A DNA stretch of 64,000 bases from Prasinococcaceae sp. CCMP 1430 (GCA_013416795.1 RQSC01000032.1:89437-153436), one strand, 5' to 3'; counted from the stretch's first letter, positions 39,349 through 50,207 are shown. Made by a program: numbers and translations. The notes: generated from the sequence alone by a model not told the origin.

Positions 39349-39949
39349 GGCGAGGGCGCATCGCAAGGTTGCACCCAGTCAAGCGCGCGCTCATGAGCAT
39401 CATGTACTGTAATTATGTGTAAACAATGTCTAGTCAGTCCCGAGCGGCGCGGACGCTCAGCCGAAGCGCGGCGCTCTCACCCGTGCTCGAACGTCTCGCA
39501 CACGCCAGCGCAGCACGTCGCCTGTGGACGTCGCTGTGGATCCATTCCTTGCTACCGTACAGGCGCGCCATGAGGTCTCACCCTTCCCGAAAATTCATGC
39601 TTTCTTGTGCGACGCCAACTCATCCCGCTTTTCGATAGTCGAATCGATGCATTTTCGAAATCCATCAACCGATCGTCATGCGTGACCTCAACACCCGTGC
39701 GCACCACGCGTGGGAAGAGGGACCAGCACACCCACGCCACGGCGATGCGATGCGTGCGTCCGCGGCCACCCCTCCGCCCGCGGAGGAGCACGCACGCTGC
39801 CGTCTGGGCTGGGCAACGTCGGGGAGGAAGAGGGCGGGGGGGGTCACAGCGCGCGCGCTGCGCGCACGGTCGGCGCGCGGCGCCGACGCTCGGTCGTTGC
39901 TGTGCCGAGGACGCGCGGCGCCCAACAGGCGACAGGCGCTACAGCACTT
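39349..39949. other. Intergenic region, no gene seen
   Basis: Between the HSP101 stop and the glycosyltransferase start. TGTAA elements occur at about 39405-39422, soon after the HSP101 stop, and could be part of its poly(A) signal. Nothing else is recognised. Confidence 0.4.
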
Positions 39950-41795
39950 ATGTTGGCGACGACGCATGCTGGTGGGAGGCTGCGGCGGGTGGTCCAAGCC
40001 GTCCTCGTCTTCGTTGGCGCCACGGGCGCTCGCGGGGTCGACGGGCGCGCACTGGCAGCGACGGCTGTGACCAGCGGTGATTCTCCCTATAAGGGCGCAT
40101 GCTGGGAACAGCTGTGGAACTTGAGTGTGGGTACGACGCGCGATCCGCTGCGCCATCTCGATGGTGCGACCGTGGCGGGCACGCACGCGCACCCGCTCGC
40201 CGAGGGGCTCACGTGGTTTCCTGGCGAACACGTCCCCTTGCGCGAGGACTTCCTGCGCGAGCACGCCAGCCCAGGGGAGACGCCCGCGGATGTCACCGAG
40301 GCTGCCTACCGCGCCATGCAGCAGTACGCCGAGTTTCCGATACCATCCGACCGCGAGCAGGCGCTATTGGAAATGAAGCGCGTCGCCGATCGCCTGGTGC
40401 CTCCCACGGGGGCGAGGAAGCAGGCGATGCTATACGGGGGGCTTCCAAACGACGAGTTCGAGACCTGGAACGACGGCCAGGCGGCCATCGCGGAGCGCGG
40501 CATGGCCGCCTTCAATGAAAACAGGGCGGAGCGGCACGAAATGCTTAAGCCGCTGCTCGCGCGCGCGAGCGGCGAGGCGAGTGGGGGGCCGAGGCACACA
40601 GTGGGCGTTATCACGGTGAACTCTGGGCACATTGACCAGCTGCTCAACATGTTGTGCTCGGTGCTTGCCAACGGCATCGACGCGGACGCATTTCTGGCGC
40701 GTGTACTGGTGTTTCCGATGGACGAGGACGCGCTCGAAACGCTCCGGCGCGTCGAGGCATCGACTGGCATCATCGTGGTGCCCTCTGTTGCGGGGGAGCT
40801 TGGCGACTGGTACCACAACCCACAGTACCGGGCAAGTAAATCGGAGGGCGCGGGCGTGTTTGGAGACGCGAAGTTCCGCGTGGCGCTGCATTGGAAAAAT
40901 GCGGTGGTTATGGACGTCATCGACCTCGGCTATGAACTCTTTTTTATGGATGCCGACCTGGCGTTCTTCGAGGCGCCCTGGGCGGCCCTCGCCGACGAGA
41001 CCGATGGTTGCGACGTCGCCTTCTCATGGGACGGCAAGATATGGAACAACCGGCACAAAGACCCTCAGAGCGGTCTCCTAACCTACCGAGCTCTGAACAG
41101 CGGCCTGTACCTCATGCGTGCGAACGAGCGCACGAAAGCCATGTGGGGTGAGATGCTGTATCGTCAGAACTTGCACAACTCGCAGCAGGCCGTGCTCAAG
41201 GGCGTCGTCATGCGGCACTGGTGGCGACACGACCTAAGGGTGTGCATGCTCAGCGAGCGTTTCGTGAATGGCCACCGCCTGATGCCCGACAAGCCTCCGA
41301 AGATGCCTTCTGACTACGTGTCCATGCACGCCAGCTGGGTGAAGAACTCGACCATAAAGATCGTCAAGTGGCGTCGGGCCGGTGCTTGGTACTACAACGA
41401 GCGGTGCCCCATCTTCGCGGACACGTACGATACGCTCTCAGAGCGGACACGCGCCGATATCGAGATGACAGGCACGTGCCTTCAAAATCGTTTTTGGGAG
41501 AAGCAGACGGGCAGACCCGCGAAGCAGCTCTACCCGGGCGTCGTCGAGAAGCAATTCATGGTCTGCGACAAGGGCAAGTGTCGATATGAGCTCCTTGCTG
41601 GAAGGACGCACGCGCGTGCGGTTTTTGGTGGTGTGGCCGCCTCGACGCCGCTGACACGCGCGTTCCCCGGGCACGTCGCGACCCACTCACGTCGATCCTG
41701 CACATCGCCACTGCCACCACTGCCACCCTGCGCGCACAGACGCTATCGACTTCTTCAAGGACGTCTGCATGCCCGACGTTGGCGTCTACCGCTGA
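39950..41795 (+). CDS. Secretory nucleotide-diphospho-sugar glycosyltransferase (PF03407 type)
   Basis: The spliced protein has 559 residues. The N-terminus is a signal or signal-anchor ([20 protein letters not shown]). The catalytic domain reads [59 protein letters not shown] with the metal-binding Dx[23 protein letters not shown] and [12 protein letters not shown], as in the nucleotide-diphospho-sugar transferase family that includes plant GT77 arabinosyl- and xylosyltransferases of the Golgi. Exon 1 ends at 41573 and exon 2 is 41740-41795. The intron is GC-AG with a perfect GCAAGT donor. It joins MVCDK to [18 protein letters not shown] in frame, whereas reading through gives a Pro/Arg-rich tail. 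Sugar and acceptor are unknown. It converges on the SDR gene, 82 bp away. Confidence 0.85.
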
Positions 41796-41877
41796 TGACA
41801 GGACGGGGCAGAGGCTGCGTCTAATAACGCACGCACGGCGCGACGAATGGCCAGCTGACGCACATAATTAAACGCGG

Positions 41878-43009
41878 TTAAACATGGAAGCCGTTCACGG
41901 TAAATCCACCGTCGACGCAGAGCACCTGGCGGCGGGGGGCTTAGTGTGTCAGCGCGTGGATCGCGGCACGCGCGGGTCCGGAGGACGAGCGAGCGCAAAC
42001 GATGCACGCGCGCGCGTACCTGCCCGGTGATGTACCCCGCCGCCGGCATGCAGAGGAACGCCATGGTCGAAGCGACCTCGTGTGGCTCGCCCACACGGCG
42101 CATGGGCGTCGCGGCGAGCACCTTCGCCTCGTAGTCCGCATCCGCGAGAACTTGCTGGGCAAGCGGTGTCGCGATATACCATGGGCAGACCGAGTTGACG
42201 CGGATCCCGTCTTTGGCCCACTCGCATGCCAGGTTGGTGGCGAGCTGGTTGAGAGCGGCCTTGGTCATAGCGTACACCACCCCGCTCTGCATGGCCGTGA
42301 CCCCCGCCACGGACGAGTTGAAGATGACGCTGCCGCGGCCGCTCGCACGCAGTAGCGCGTGGCAGCGTTGCGCAAGCAGGAACGTGCCGTGCAGGTTGAC
42401 GTCCATCACTTTCGAGTACTCGTCTGCGGTGAAGTCCTCCGCGGGCTTGCGCACGTTCGTGCCGGCGTTTGCAATGAGGATGTCCAATTTGCCGCCGAAC
42501 GCGTCCTTCGCAGCCGCGACCACCTTGTCCACGCCCTGGGCGGTCGAGACGTCCGCCGCGACGCCCGCCACGTCGTGGCCCTCCGCCCGCCAGCGCTCGA
42601 CGAGCAGCGCAACGTCCGCCTCAGTGCGGGAACACACCACCAGCCGGCAACCGAGCGCGAGCAGCTCTTCGGCCGTGGCGAGGCCGATGCCCTTGGTCGC
42701 CCCCGTCACGAGCGCCGTCCGGTCCGCGAGCGTCCACCGCGCGTGCACTGGCGCGGCCGCTGCGGCGGGCGCAGGCGCGAAGTCCCACTTGCCGCCAGCC
42801 GGCGGCGCCATCCGCCCGCCGAGGCGAGCCGCCGTTCCGCGCACGAAGGAGAAGAGGCGCGCCGCTGACCACTCGCCGCGCGTCAGAGACGAGTGCGCCC
42901 GGAGACGAGGCGCCGCCCGCAGCGCGCGTCGGACGGGGTGTGCCGCCGCGCCGCGCGGCGCGCGACGGGGGTCTTCACGGTAGGGTCTCAATTGCTTCGC
43001 AAACACCAT
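41878..43009 (-). CDS. Short-chain dehydrogenase/reductase, tropinone-reductase-like
   Basis: A classical SDR with an N-terminal extension. Exon 1 is 43009-42020 and exon 2 41925-41878, with a 94-nt GT-AG intron in phase 0 ([21 protein letters not shown]). The cofactor motif is [26 protein letters not shown] points to NADP(H) preference through the Arg after the second strand. [11 protein letters not shown] follows, and then the catalytic Ser in [10 protein letters not shown] and YxxxK in [11 protein letters not shown]. The sequence around [12 protein letters not shown] is typical of plant tropinone-reductase-like enzymes, whose substrates vary. The first ~65 residues are Arg/Ala-rich and look like an organelle-targeting peptide. 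A shorter form from the ATG at 42811 is also possible. Confidence 0.9.
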
Positions 43010-43336
43010 TGAAATGAACGTCGCCAGATTTGGATTGATTTCACCCTACTCTCCAGATCGGATGACATTAGATCACACGCAGGCCCAACGCGAACCGTGG
43101 CCGGTGTGGCCGAGCTCGAGCCTTGATGAGGCTCAAACGAACGATTGCCGAATTGGCGGGCGCTGCTGCGAGTGCGCCACACGCTTGCCACACGCGCCCA
43201 TCCGGGCGTGTCGGGGTGTGGGGCGGCGGGGCGGGCCGGCGCAGGAAGGAGGAGGGGCGGGAGAGCGCGGGGGCCGCGGGCGGGGCGCGCGCCCCCGCGC
43301 GCGCTGTCGCAACCGGGCGAGGCGGAGGTGGCGGCG
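43010..43336. promoter_or_regulatory. Divergent upstream region of SDR and tail-anchored genes
   Basis: About 330 bp between two divergent start codons. TTTGGATTGATTT and TTGAAATG near 43008-43040 are the only less GC-rich stretches. The promoter role is inferred. Confidence 0.3.
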
Positions 43337-43756
43337 ATGATTGCACTCGTCGTCAGCGCTGGGGTGAGCGCGGCGACCGCCAACGCGGTCGGCGGCAGGC
43401 TGGGCACCGCCGTCGGCCAGCGCAACCTCGAGCTCCGCGTCGCCGCCAGGCTGCGGGATGCACAGCAGCGCCTGCTGCGAGGCGACGGCGACGCCGAGGA
43501 GCTCAAGGTGGAGGTCGCGCGCGCGAAGGTACTGCTCAATGAGCTGCGAGCCGAGGCGGACGCAGGACGAGGAATCAAGGGACGCGACACTGCCCCTGAA
43601 CTCACGCCGCTGGGATTCGTGACCAAGTCCGCACTGTCGCTGCTGCGCGATCGGGAAGAACGGAACGGCGGCGGCAATGCGACGGTGGGCGTGTCGGCGG
43701 CGGCCGCTGCGGTGCTCGTCGCGCTCACGTGGTACCTGTTTGCACTGCTCCAGTGA
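43337..43756 (+). CDS. Small tail-anchored membrane protein
   Basis: A 139-residue protein from the ATG 43337. It begins with a weakly hydrophobic helix (MIALVVSAGVSAATANAVGG). A charged amphipathic helix rich in Arg, Leu and Glu follows (ELRVAARLRDAQQRLLRG, LKVEVARAKVLLNELRAEADAG). It ends in a clear C-terminal transmembrane segment (VSAAAAAVLVALTWYLFALLQ). This plan fits a tail-anchored protein. No family recognised. It ends 12 bp before the 3' end of the converging PPR gene. TGTAA occurs about 17 bp past the stop. Confidence 0.6.
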   Translation: MIALVVSAGVSAATANAVGGRLGTAVGQRNLELRVAARLRDAQQRLLRGDGDAEELKVEVARAKVLLNELRAEADAGRGIKGRDTAPELTPLGFVTKSALSLLRDREERNGGGNATVGVSAAAAAVLVALTWYLFALLQ

Positions 43757-43767
43757 TACAGAACTAG

Positions 43768-46389
43768 CTAATTGTTTGTAACTAGCGCCTCCGCAGGCTC
43801 GCTGTCGTCGACCAGCAACCCCTCCAGGTCGACTGCCGCCAGCCAATCCTGGACGTCCGCAGCGCGAGCCTCGACGCGCCCTTCATTGTCGGCCGGCTCA
43901 GAGAAAGGCGAGCGCAGCGTGTCCAGCATGCAAAATACGCGCGCGCGGAGGACGGAGGTGCCCGCTTCCCTCGAGTGCCGCCCGCGGCCAGTGATCACGA
44001 CAAATCTGTCGGGGGGTGCGCCGCGTTCGCCGGCGTCCCCAGCGGCGCTGCCGCTCCAGTGTCCATCGCGCTCCTCCGCACGGCCAGCGCAAGCGGCGCC
44101 CGAGGCCAACATCTGCGGAACCTCGTCGATCAGCCACACAATCACGCGTGCCTGCGCGCCGCCCGGCGAGAGGCTGTGCAGGTCGAGCAGCGCTTCGCCA
44201 CCAGCAGCGACGGTGACCGTCCCGAGGCCCGAGTGACCCTGCGCGCGCAGGCGTCGCACCAGGTGGGCGCACGCCTTGCGCCGGCCCCCGCCCCACAGGG
44301 CGTCGAGCAGCGCGCTGTACGTGATCGCGTTCGGAGGCAGCCCGGCGGCACGCATATCACGAGTAGCAGCCAGCGCGCGCTGCCAGTCTCCGGTCTTGCC
44401 CGCGCCGTCGATCAGCGTGTTGAATGTCACCACGTCCGCCTCGATGCCCGCCTCCTTCATGGAGGCGAAGACCTCGAAAGCCCTGTCGACAGCGCCGTGC
44501 GTCTTGCAGGCATCGATGAGAGCGTTGTAGGTGAAGACGTCTGGTGTGATGCTCTCCTCCCGCATTCGCGCGAAGAGAGCAAAAGCGCGCTCTACGCTGT
44601 CCGCACAGCTGATGAGCGTGTTGATGGTGATGGCGTCAGGCGAAACCCCGTGACGGGTACGGATGCGCTCGATGAGCTGATCAACGGCATCCCACTGACG
44701 CGCAGCGCCGAGGGCGCGCACGACCGCGTTGAGCACGATCACGTTCACCTCCGCGCCAAGCCCTTCGAGCTCCTCGAAGAGCTCGAGCGCCTCCTCGTAG
44801 CGTCCCGCAGCCGCGGCGGCGTCCATCAGGGCACCGAAGGTCACGGAGTTGGGCGAGACGCCCTCGGCTCGCATCTCGCCGTACACCTCCCGCGCACGCT
44901 CGTACTCGCCACCCTTGCCAAGGGCGGAGATGAGCGCGGAGTACGTGAAGACGTTCGGTCGTAGGTTGCCCTGACGCATCTGGTCGTAGACGAGGAGCGC
45001 CCGCCGCCAATCGTTGCCCTTCTCGCACGCCGAGATCAGCGACGAGTATGTGCGCAAGTCCGGAAGGACCGTCGCACGCATCTCCGCCCACAGCCCCATC
45101 GCCCGCATGTGGTCGCCGGCGTTCTCGCAGGCACCGATGAGCGCATTGAACACCACTCGATTGGGCGCCACGCCGGCCTTGGCCATCTCCTCCGGCACAC
45201 GCATGGCGGCGTCCAGCTGGCCACCGCGTGCGTAGGCTGCGACCAGAGCCGAGAAGGTGTGCACGTTTGGAGCGACGCCCGCTTCGCGCATGTGCGTGTG
45301 CCACCGTATCGCATCCTCCCACGCGCCGTGCTCCTCGCACGCGCTGATGAGAGCGACGTACGTGCGTGCGTTCGGCCGCACCCTCATTTCTTGGATCAGC
45401 TCACCTGCCTCCCACAGCATGCCGCAAGCGCCCAGCGTCTCTATGAGGCTTGTATACGTGACCACGTCCGGCTCGAACCCCCACTCATTGTCGATGATAT
45501 CGTCGCGCACCTGCAGGGCGCACCACACCGCACCGCCGTCCTTCGACGCGCACTTGGCGCACGCATTGATGAGCGCATTTGCGCACACGAGGGTCGTCGG
45601 AACACCAGCTGCGGGCATCGCACGCTCAAAGACGTCCGCCGCACGCCGCCAGTCGCCCGCCCGTCCACAGGCCGCAATGAGGGCACTGAAGACATACGCG
45701 TTCGGGTTGGCGCACGCGGCGACGGCAGCGAACGCTGCGTCGAGACGCGGTGGGTCAGCCGCCCCGAGCGCTGCCACAAGCGCCGCCGTAGTCTGAGCAT
45801 CAGGCGAAATGCCACGGGCAACCATCGTCGAGTGTGCATCCACCGCCGCGTCGGCCCCGTCCTCGCCGCCCGAAGCGGCGCACGCCGACAGCAGCACGTT
45901 GAAGGTGACCAGCGTCGGCTCGGGCGCCCCTGCGATGCCACTGAGCATCTCGCGGTAGAGCTCGAGTGCAGTGCCGAGGTCGCGATTCGCGCGCGCGGTC
46001 GTGAGGCAGCTGTTGAAGTGCGCAGCATTGGCAACGCCCTCGGCGAGGAGCCAGCGCAGCGCGCCAACCGACACGCTCACAGGCGGGGGCGCGCTCCTCC
46101 TCGATGCGCGACCGCCGGTCTCACGCAGCGCTGTGAGCAGCGCTGCCGCGCGCCGCCCATCCCAGAAATGCTCGCCAGCGACGCCCATCACCTCATCGGG
46201 AGTCTCACCGCGCGCGAGGGCCGCAGCAGCGGCGGCGACCTCGGGCTCGAGCGGCTGCTGCGCACCTCGCCCGCCACGCCCACCCCGCCTGCCTCTGCCC
46301 CTCCCCGCTCCACCACCTCGTGCGCGCCCGCCCGCCCGAGCGGCAACAGGCGCGCGCGACGCGCGCACGCTCAGAGCGAACGCGGCCAT
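43768..46389 (-). CDS. PPR-SMR protein, organelle-targeted
   Basis: An intronless 873-residue protein from the ATG 46389. The N-terminus is basic and Gly/Arg/Ala-rich, as in transit peptides. At least a dozen tandem 35-residue pentatricopeptide repeats follow, each with the VTYTSLIETLG/GxxxDAIRWHTHMREAGVxPNxHTF pattern. The C-terminus carries an SMR domain: LLDLHSLSPGGAQARVIVWLIDE, then RFVVITGRGRHS and SVLRARVFCML. PPR-SMR proteins of plants and algae (GUN1, pTAC2, SOT1 group) act in plastids or mitochondria on RNA, where SMR can have endonuclease activity. The exact target cannot be read. The repeat order and the P-type repeats support this group. Confidence 0.93.
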   Translation of the reverse strand: MAAFALSVRASRAPVAARAGGRARGGGAGRGRGRRGGRGGRGAQQPLEPEVAAAAAALARGETPDEVMGVAGEHFWDGRRAAALLTALRETGGRASRRSAPPPVSVSVGALRWLLAEGVANAAHFNSCLTTARANRDLGTALELYREMLSGIAGAPEPTLVTFNVLLSACAASGGEDGADAAVDAHSTMVARGISPDAQTTAALVAALGAADPPRLDAAFAAVAACANPNAYVFSALIAACGRAGDWRRAADVFERAMPAAGVPTTLVCANALINACAKCASKDGGAVWCALQVRDDIIDNEWGFEPDVVTYTSLIETLGACGMLWEAGELIQEMRVRPNARTYVALISACEEHGAWEDAIRWHTHMREAGVAPNVHTFSALVAAYARGGQLDAAMRVPEEMAKAGVAPNRVVFNALIGACENAGDHMRAMGLWAEMRATVLPDLRTYSSLISACEKGNDWRRALLVYDQMRQGNLRPNVFTYSALISALGKGGEYERAREVYGEMRAEGVSPNSVTFGALMDAAAAAGRYEEALELFEELEGLGAEVNVIVLNAVVRALGAARQWDAVDQLIERIRTRHGVSPDAITINTLISCADSVERAFALFARMREESITPDVFTYNALIDACKTHGAVDRAFEVFASMKEAGIEADVVTFNTLIDGAGKTGDWQRALAATRDMRAAGLPPNAITYSALLDALWGGGRRKACAHLVRRLRAQGHSGLGTVTVAAGGEALLDLHSLSPGGAQARVIVWLIDEVPQMLASGAACAGRAEERDGHWSGSAAGDAGERGAPPDRFVVITGRGRHSREAGTSVLRARVFCMLDTLRSPFSEPADNEGRVEARAADVQDWLAAVDLEGLLVDDSEPAEALVTNN

Positions 46390-46734
46390 GCCGCACCGCG
46401 CGCGGGCGCGCCGCTTCCCCCGGCCGCCCTCCCTTCACCAGGCCCAACGCTCCGCCTCAGCCCGCCATCGGCCTCCCAGGCCTTCGCGCGAACGCGCCGC
46501 CACCCGCTCGCGCTCGCGCGCCACCAGCGCCCTGCGCGCAGAGAGTGGCGCGGCCGCCGCACCGCACCGCCCCTCGGCCGCACACGGGACCGCCGCAAAC
46601 CCTCGTTTGGGTTCTTCACGAAAGTATTAGGGGTGAATATTAGGGTCTATATCCCATCCGGAATCGCGATCGCTCCTGCTGCCCCAGTGCAGCGTCCTCA
46701 CGCTCGGTCCTCGTGGGGCGTGCTCGGTGGGCCC
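46390..46734. other. Spacer between PPR-SMR start and GGCT-like 3' end
   Basis: 345 bp upstream of the PPR-SMR start. It contains an AT-richer patch with two TATTAGGG motifs at about 46625-46648. A promoter role for the PPR gene is inferred from position. Confidence 0.35.
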
Positions 46735-47603
46735 TCAGCTGGGGCCGCCCCCGGTGACCACCGCCGCGGCGGCCGCCGCTACTGCCGCAGCCGCGAGCGC
46801 AGCGGGCAGCGCCTCCGACGGGGAGCGGCGGTACGCGTCCGGCAGGGCGCCCTCGACGGCGCCGTCCTCGAGCGCGCGAAGCGCCTCCTGCCACTCGGGC
46901 GCGAGGCCCACCTCGGCGGCGCCCGCCGCGATGCGACCGAGGTACGCGCGGGGCGGCGGCAGGTCGGAGCGCTCGAGGGCCATGAGCGGCCTCGACACGA
47001 ACGCGAGCGCGACCACTCGCTCGTCCTGCTGCGTCCCGTAGGGCGCCGCGACCACCTCCCTAAGAGCGTAGCCGCCCTCGGCACGCTCGAGCTCCCGCCA
47101 CTCAGCGGCCGAAAGCTCCAGCAGGGCGCCATGAACCGGCCGGTCAAGCTCCGGCAGAACCGCTGTCGTTTTGTGAATCGGCGAGCGCAAGTGTGTGGCG
47201 GGGAGGGAGGAGGCGGAGGTACGTCAGCGCGCCGGTCGTGCGCCTGGCGCGGGCGCTGATGCGTACCTTTGCCCGGCTCGACAAGCGTCGCGTACCCGCT
47301 TCGGTGTGCGAACGCCATCCGGAGCTGTGCATCCGGCCCGCAGAGCACCGCCGCGCGAGCGCCGGCGGCTGCGCCGTCAAGGCCGCGCCGCCGCAGGCTG
47401 GCGGAGCTCAGGTTGGCCCCGAAGGCGAAGGTGGTGACGGTGCTTTTGTGTTCGTCGTCGTGGGCGGTGGTGCTGCTGCCGTTCGATGCGCGAGCTGGGG
47501 AGGCGCATGTGCGCCGGGGGGGGGCAGGGCGCACGTGGAGCTCTTGGCGCTTGTGGACGCACTGACGCGGCCGCTGACGCGGCCGTTGGTGCGAGCAGCG
47601 CAT
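46735..47603 (-). CDS. Gamma-glutamylcyclotransferase-like (AIG2/GGCT fold)
   Basis: Exon 1 ends at 47267 and exon 2 is 47162-46735, joined by a 104-nt GT-AG intron that splits an Ala codon (LVEPGK|AVLPELDRPVHG). The fold's glycine motif is FAFGANLSSASLRRRG, the equivalent of the YGSNL loop that binds the gamma-glutamyl group. Then come LRMAFAHRSGYATLV and VHGALLELSAAEWRELERAEGGYALREV with the acidic residue region (the catalytic Glu expected near LERAEGGY). The C-terminus is Ala-rich and hydrophobic (LPAALAAAAVAAAAAAVVTGG), possibly a membrane tail. The start is uncertain: ATG 47603 is in frame but precedes an Arg/Pro-rich stretch. The reaction, release of 5-oxoproline, is inferred from the fold. 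Confidence 0.78.
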
Positions 47604-47812
47604 CGGGCTCGGCTGGCGTGCGCGCTGTGGCTGTCGCACCCGGCGCCGCATGCACGTCGCCCGCGGCAGTTTGCGAGTAGGACGGATATTTGGGTTGCGA
47701 TCATTCGGGTTAGGTTTTAGGTCGTCTTCTGCACATGCTCGCTGCCGCGTAGGCCTCACGTGTACATCGCCGGGCGTGGTCTTACAAGTGCGAGCCTCTG
47801 CACGAGCGCACA

Positions 47813-50098
47813 TCATGCGACGAAGAATTGCTGCGGACGCTCGAGCAGGTAATCCGCACCGCACTCCTCCCAGGTTGCCCTGTCCACCGCGCGCCGACCA
47901 GCCCATGCCGTGCCGTCGGCCGCCATCGCAGCCGCGCCGCGCCAAGGGGCGAGCTCGGGCTGACCCTCGCCAGCGACATGCACCGCGATCGCATCGCCCA
48001 CGGGCCGCACGGCGCGCAGCTCCGCCTCGAGCCGAGCGCGGAGGCCTGGCATGCGCGCGACACCCCCCGAGAGCAGCACTCCACCCGTCGCAGCTGCAGC
48101 GGCCTCATGCGGCTCCAGTCTGCGCAGCGAGCTCAGTATGGCCTCCACCAGCCCGCCGCTGGCGGGAGCGCCAATCGTCGCCTCGGGCTGGAAGAGCGCC
48201 TCTGGCACCCAGACGCGCGAGGCACCCACGCGCAGCTGGTACGTCTCCGCGGTCTCTGGCGAGGCGTCGATGACGTGCACGTCGTCACCACCCGCCGCAG
48301 CTGCCTCCGCGACAGCTGCAGCGTCAGGGTCGAGCTCCCTGAGCCTGGCGATCAGCTTTCCCAGCTGCTCCTCGTCCTCCTTGGCCTCGTCCGAGTCGGA
48401 ATCCTCGCCCGCCATCACACGGTACATGCGCCAGTCATCGTCGTCAGCGCCGAACGTGTCATCTTTCCCGTCGTCGAAAGCCGCGCTGGCCACCATGCGC
48501 ATTTTGGAGCGCCGCGCGTTGCTGCGGCGGCCGCTGCTGGTGAGGTCGGGGGCACCAGCTCCCGAGCTACTACCGCTCTTCTTCCGTCGCGAGCGGCGCT
48601 CGTCCACCTTCGCCGTAAGGACCTTAATTTTCGTCCGCAGGCGAGACAGGTAGCCCTCCGGGTCGCGCGCTGCCTCCTCCTCCTCAGCAACTCGCCTGCG
48701 CTCCTCCGCGGCCTCCGCGGCCGCCTTAGCCTCCCGTTTACGCTGCCGGGCGTCCTCGCTGCCCTTCAGTAGGCGCAGCTTCTGCTTCTCCTTGCGCTGC
48801 GCCGTGTCGAGCTCCTCATCAGGCACCTGCAACAGCGAATAGTCGCGTACGGGTGCCTCCTTGCGCTTGAGCATGGCCTCCGCGACGTCATCGCCAGGCT
48901 CGGCGGGCTGTCCACGCAGCACACGCACGCTCGCCTTGGCTGCCGCGGTCGCCAGCTGCACGTGCTCAGCGTCCTTGTAGCCGTGTCCTGTAGCGAGCTC
49001 GTGCGCACTCTCCGCCCCATCAACACTCGCCGCGTGCGCTATCTGTTTGCAAAGCGCGTCCAGCGCGTTCACGGCGGCCTCCTTGTCCTCTGCCTTCTTC
49101 TCTCGCCGCGCGCGCGCCATGTCACGAAATCGCTGGGCGGCCGCTGCGCGGGCCTGCCGCCTCCTCTCGAGGTCCTCCTCAGTCGGTTGCGGTTTCTCCT
49201 TGGGTGGAGTCCAGGGCAGCTGCACCCGTGCGACCAGCCCGCGCGGCACGGCTGGCTCAGGCCCGGACGTGGACGCGGGCATGCCCACATCGGCGTCAGC
49301 GACCGACGCATCGGCCTCGCCTTCGGCACGGCCGCCGCGGCGCGGAAAGAGCGCCGGGTGCTCGGCCCTGGCGAGCGCGTCGACCGCCGCGTCGTACGCG
49401 CCACCTGCACCCTGCGCCACATAGCACAGCGTGTGCAGGATCTCCTCGGCGCGCTCGACAGACACCTGCGCAGCAAGCGATGGGTTTGCGCCCGCCACGC
49501 GCGCGCGGCACGCGACAGCGAGCGTGCCACCGCCAACGTTGAGGCGCACAGCGGCGTCGAGCTTCGGCGCGCCGCCAACGATTGGCACAATGGAGGTGGC
49601 CGAGTGGCCGCAGCACACCGAGATACAGCTCGTGCCCGCGCCACCGGCGCCCGCGCGCCCGTACGCCGCAAGCGGCGCATCAGGCAAGAGGGCGAGCGCA
49701 TCGACGCCGTAGCCCTCGAAGGCGAGCTCGGCCGTCTGCGCCCTCGCCGTCCTCGGACACAGCACACACTCGGTGAGCAAGAGGCGGCCGCCGCGAACGC
49801 TCGCGCCCTGCTCGTTGTCATTGTCGCCGGCGCCGATCCCGGCACGCGCAAAGGCGACGTCGAGCACGCGGGCGTACGCTTCGTGATTGACCACCACGCC
49901 GCCCTGCGGGAGGGCGCGTAGACGGCAAGGAAGGGAGGAAGGGTTAGCTCGCGGCGCTGCGTGCGCGGGGCGGAGCAGCTGGCGCTTGGGACGATTCGCG
50001 CTGCGCACCTCGAATGGAGACACCCCGCGCGCGGCGGCGCCGCCACGCGGCACGTCGAAGGCAGCAGCGAGGCGCGGATCGATGGCGCCTACGAGCAT
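47813..50098 (-). CDS. Actin-related protein 5 (INO80 complex subunit)
   Basis: ARP5 with the typical large helical insertion. An exon ending at 50009 (FDVPRGGAAARGVSPFE) joins 49903 (GGVVVNHEAYARVLDVAFARAG) across a 105-nt GT-AG intron. LTECVLCPRTAR, YGVDALALLPDAPL, SCISVCCGHSATSIVPI and GGGTLAV belong to the actin fold. Then come the Lys/Glu/Arg-rich insertion (EEDLERRRQARAAAAQRFRDMARARREK) and an acidic segment (GEDSDSDEAKEDEEQL). The fold resumes with VPEALFQPEATIG, GGVLLSGGVARMPGLRARL and WRGAAAMAADGTAW. ARP5 with INO80 remodels nucleosomes. The very N-terminal actin strands (the DNGS loop) were not found. The frame is open upstream of ATG 50098 (ARVRSLVTRVRR) to about 50190, so a 5' exon is missing. 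Confidence 0.88.
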   Translation of the reverse strand: MLVGAIDPRLAAAFDVPRGGAAARGVSPFEVRSANRPKRQLLRPAHAAPRANPSSLPCRLRALPQGGVVVNHEAYARVLDVAFARAGIGAGDNDNEQGASVRGGRLLLTECVLCPRTARAQTAELAFEGYGVDALALLPDAPLAAYGRAGAGGAGTSCISVCCGHSATSIVPIVGGAPKLDAAVRLNVGGGTLAVACRARVAGANPSLAAQVSVERAEEILHTLCYVAQGAGGAYDAAVDALARAEHPALFPRRGGRAEGEADASVADADVGMPASTSGPEPAVPRGLVARVQLPWTPPKEKPQPTEEDLERRRQARAAAAQRFRDMARARREKKAEDKEAAVNALDALCKQIAHAASVDGAESAHELATGHGYKDAEHVQLATAAAKASVRVLRGQPAEPGDDVAEAMLKRKEAPVRDYSLLQVPDEELDTAQRKEKQKLRLLKGSEDARQRKREAKAAAEAAEERRRVAEEEEAARDPEGYLSRLRTKIKVLTAKVDERRSRRKKSGSSSGAGAPDLTSSGRRSNARRSKMRMVASAAFDDGKDDTFGADDDDWRMYRVMAGEDSDSDEAKEDEEQLGKLIARLRELDPDAAAVAEAAAAGGDDVHVIDASPETAETYQLRVGASRVWVPEALFQPEATIGAPASGGLVEAILSSLRRLEPHEAAAAATGGVLLSGGVARMPGLRARLEAELRAVRPVGDAIAVHVAGEGQPELAPWRGAAAMAADGTAWAGRRAVDRATWEECGADYLLERPQQFFVA

Positions 50099-50207
50099 CG
50101 CCGGCGCGCCGTCTGCCCTCCGCCGCACGCGCGTGACGAGCGAGCGCACGCGCGCGGCGGCCGGCGACGCCGGCACACGCGACTGCGTACGCGGCAGGTG
50201 GAGCTGG

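Noticed and set aside
45109-47259. Very long plus-strand open frame of 716 codons
   Set aside because: It is antisense to the PPR-SMR and GGCT-like genes, Arg/His-rich and without conserved blocks. High GC content leaves few stop codons.
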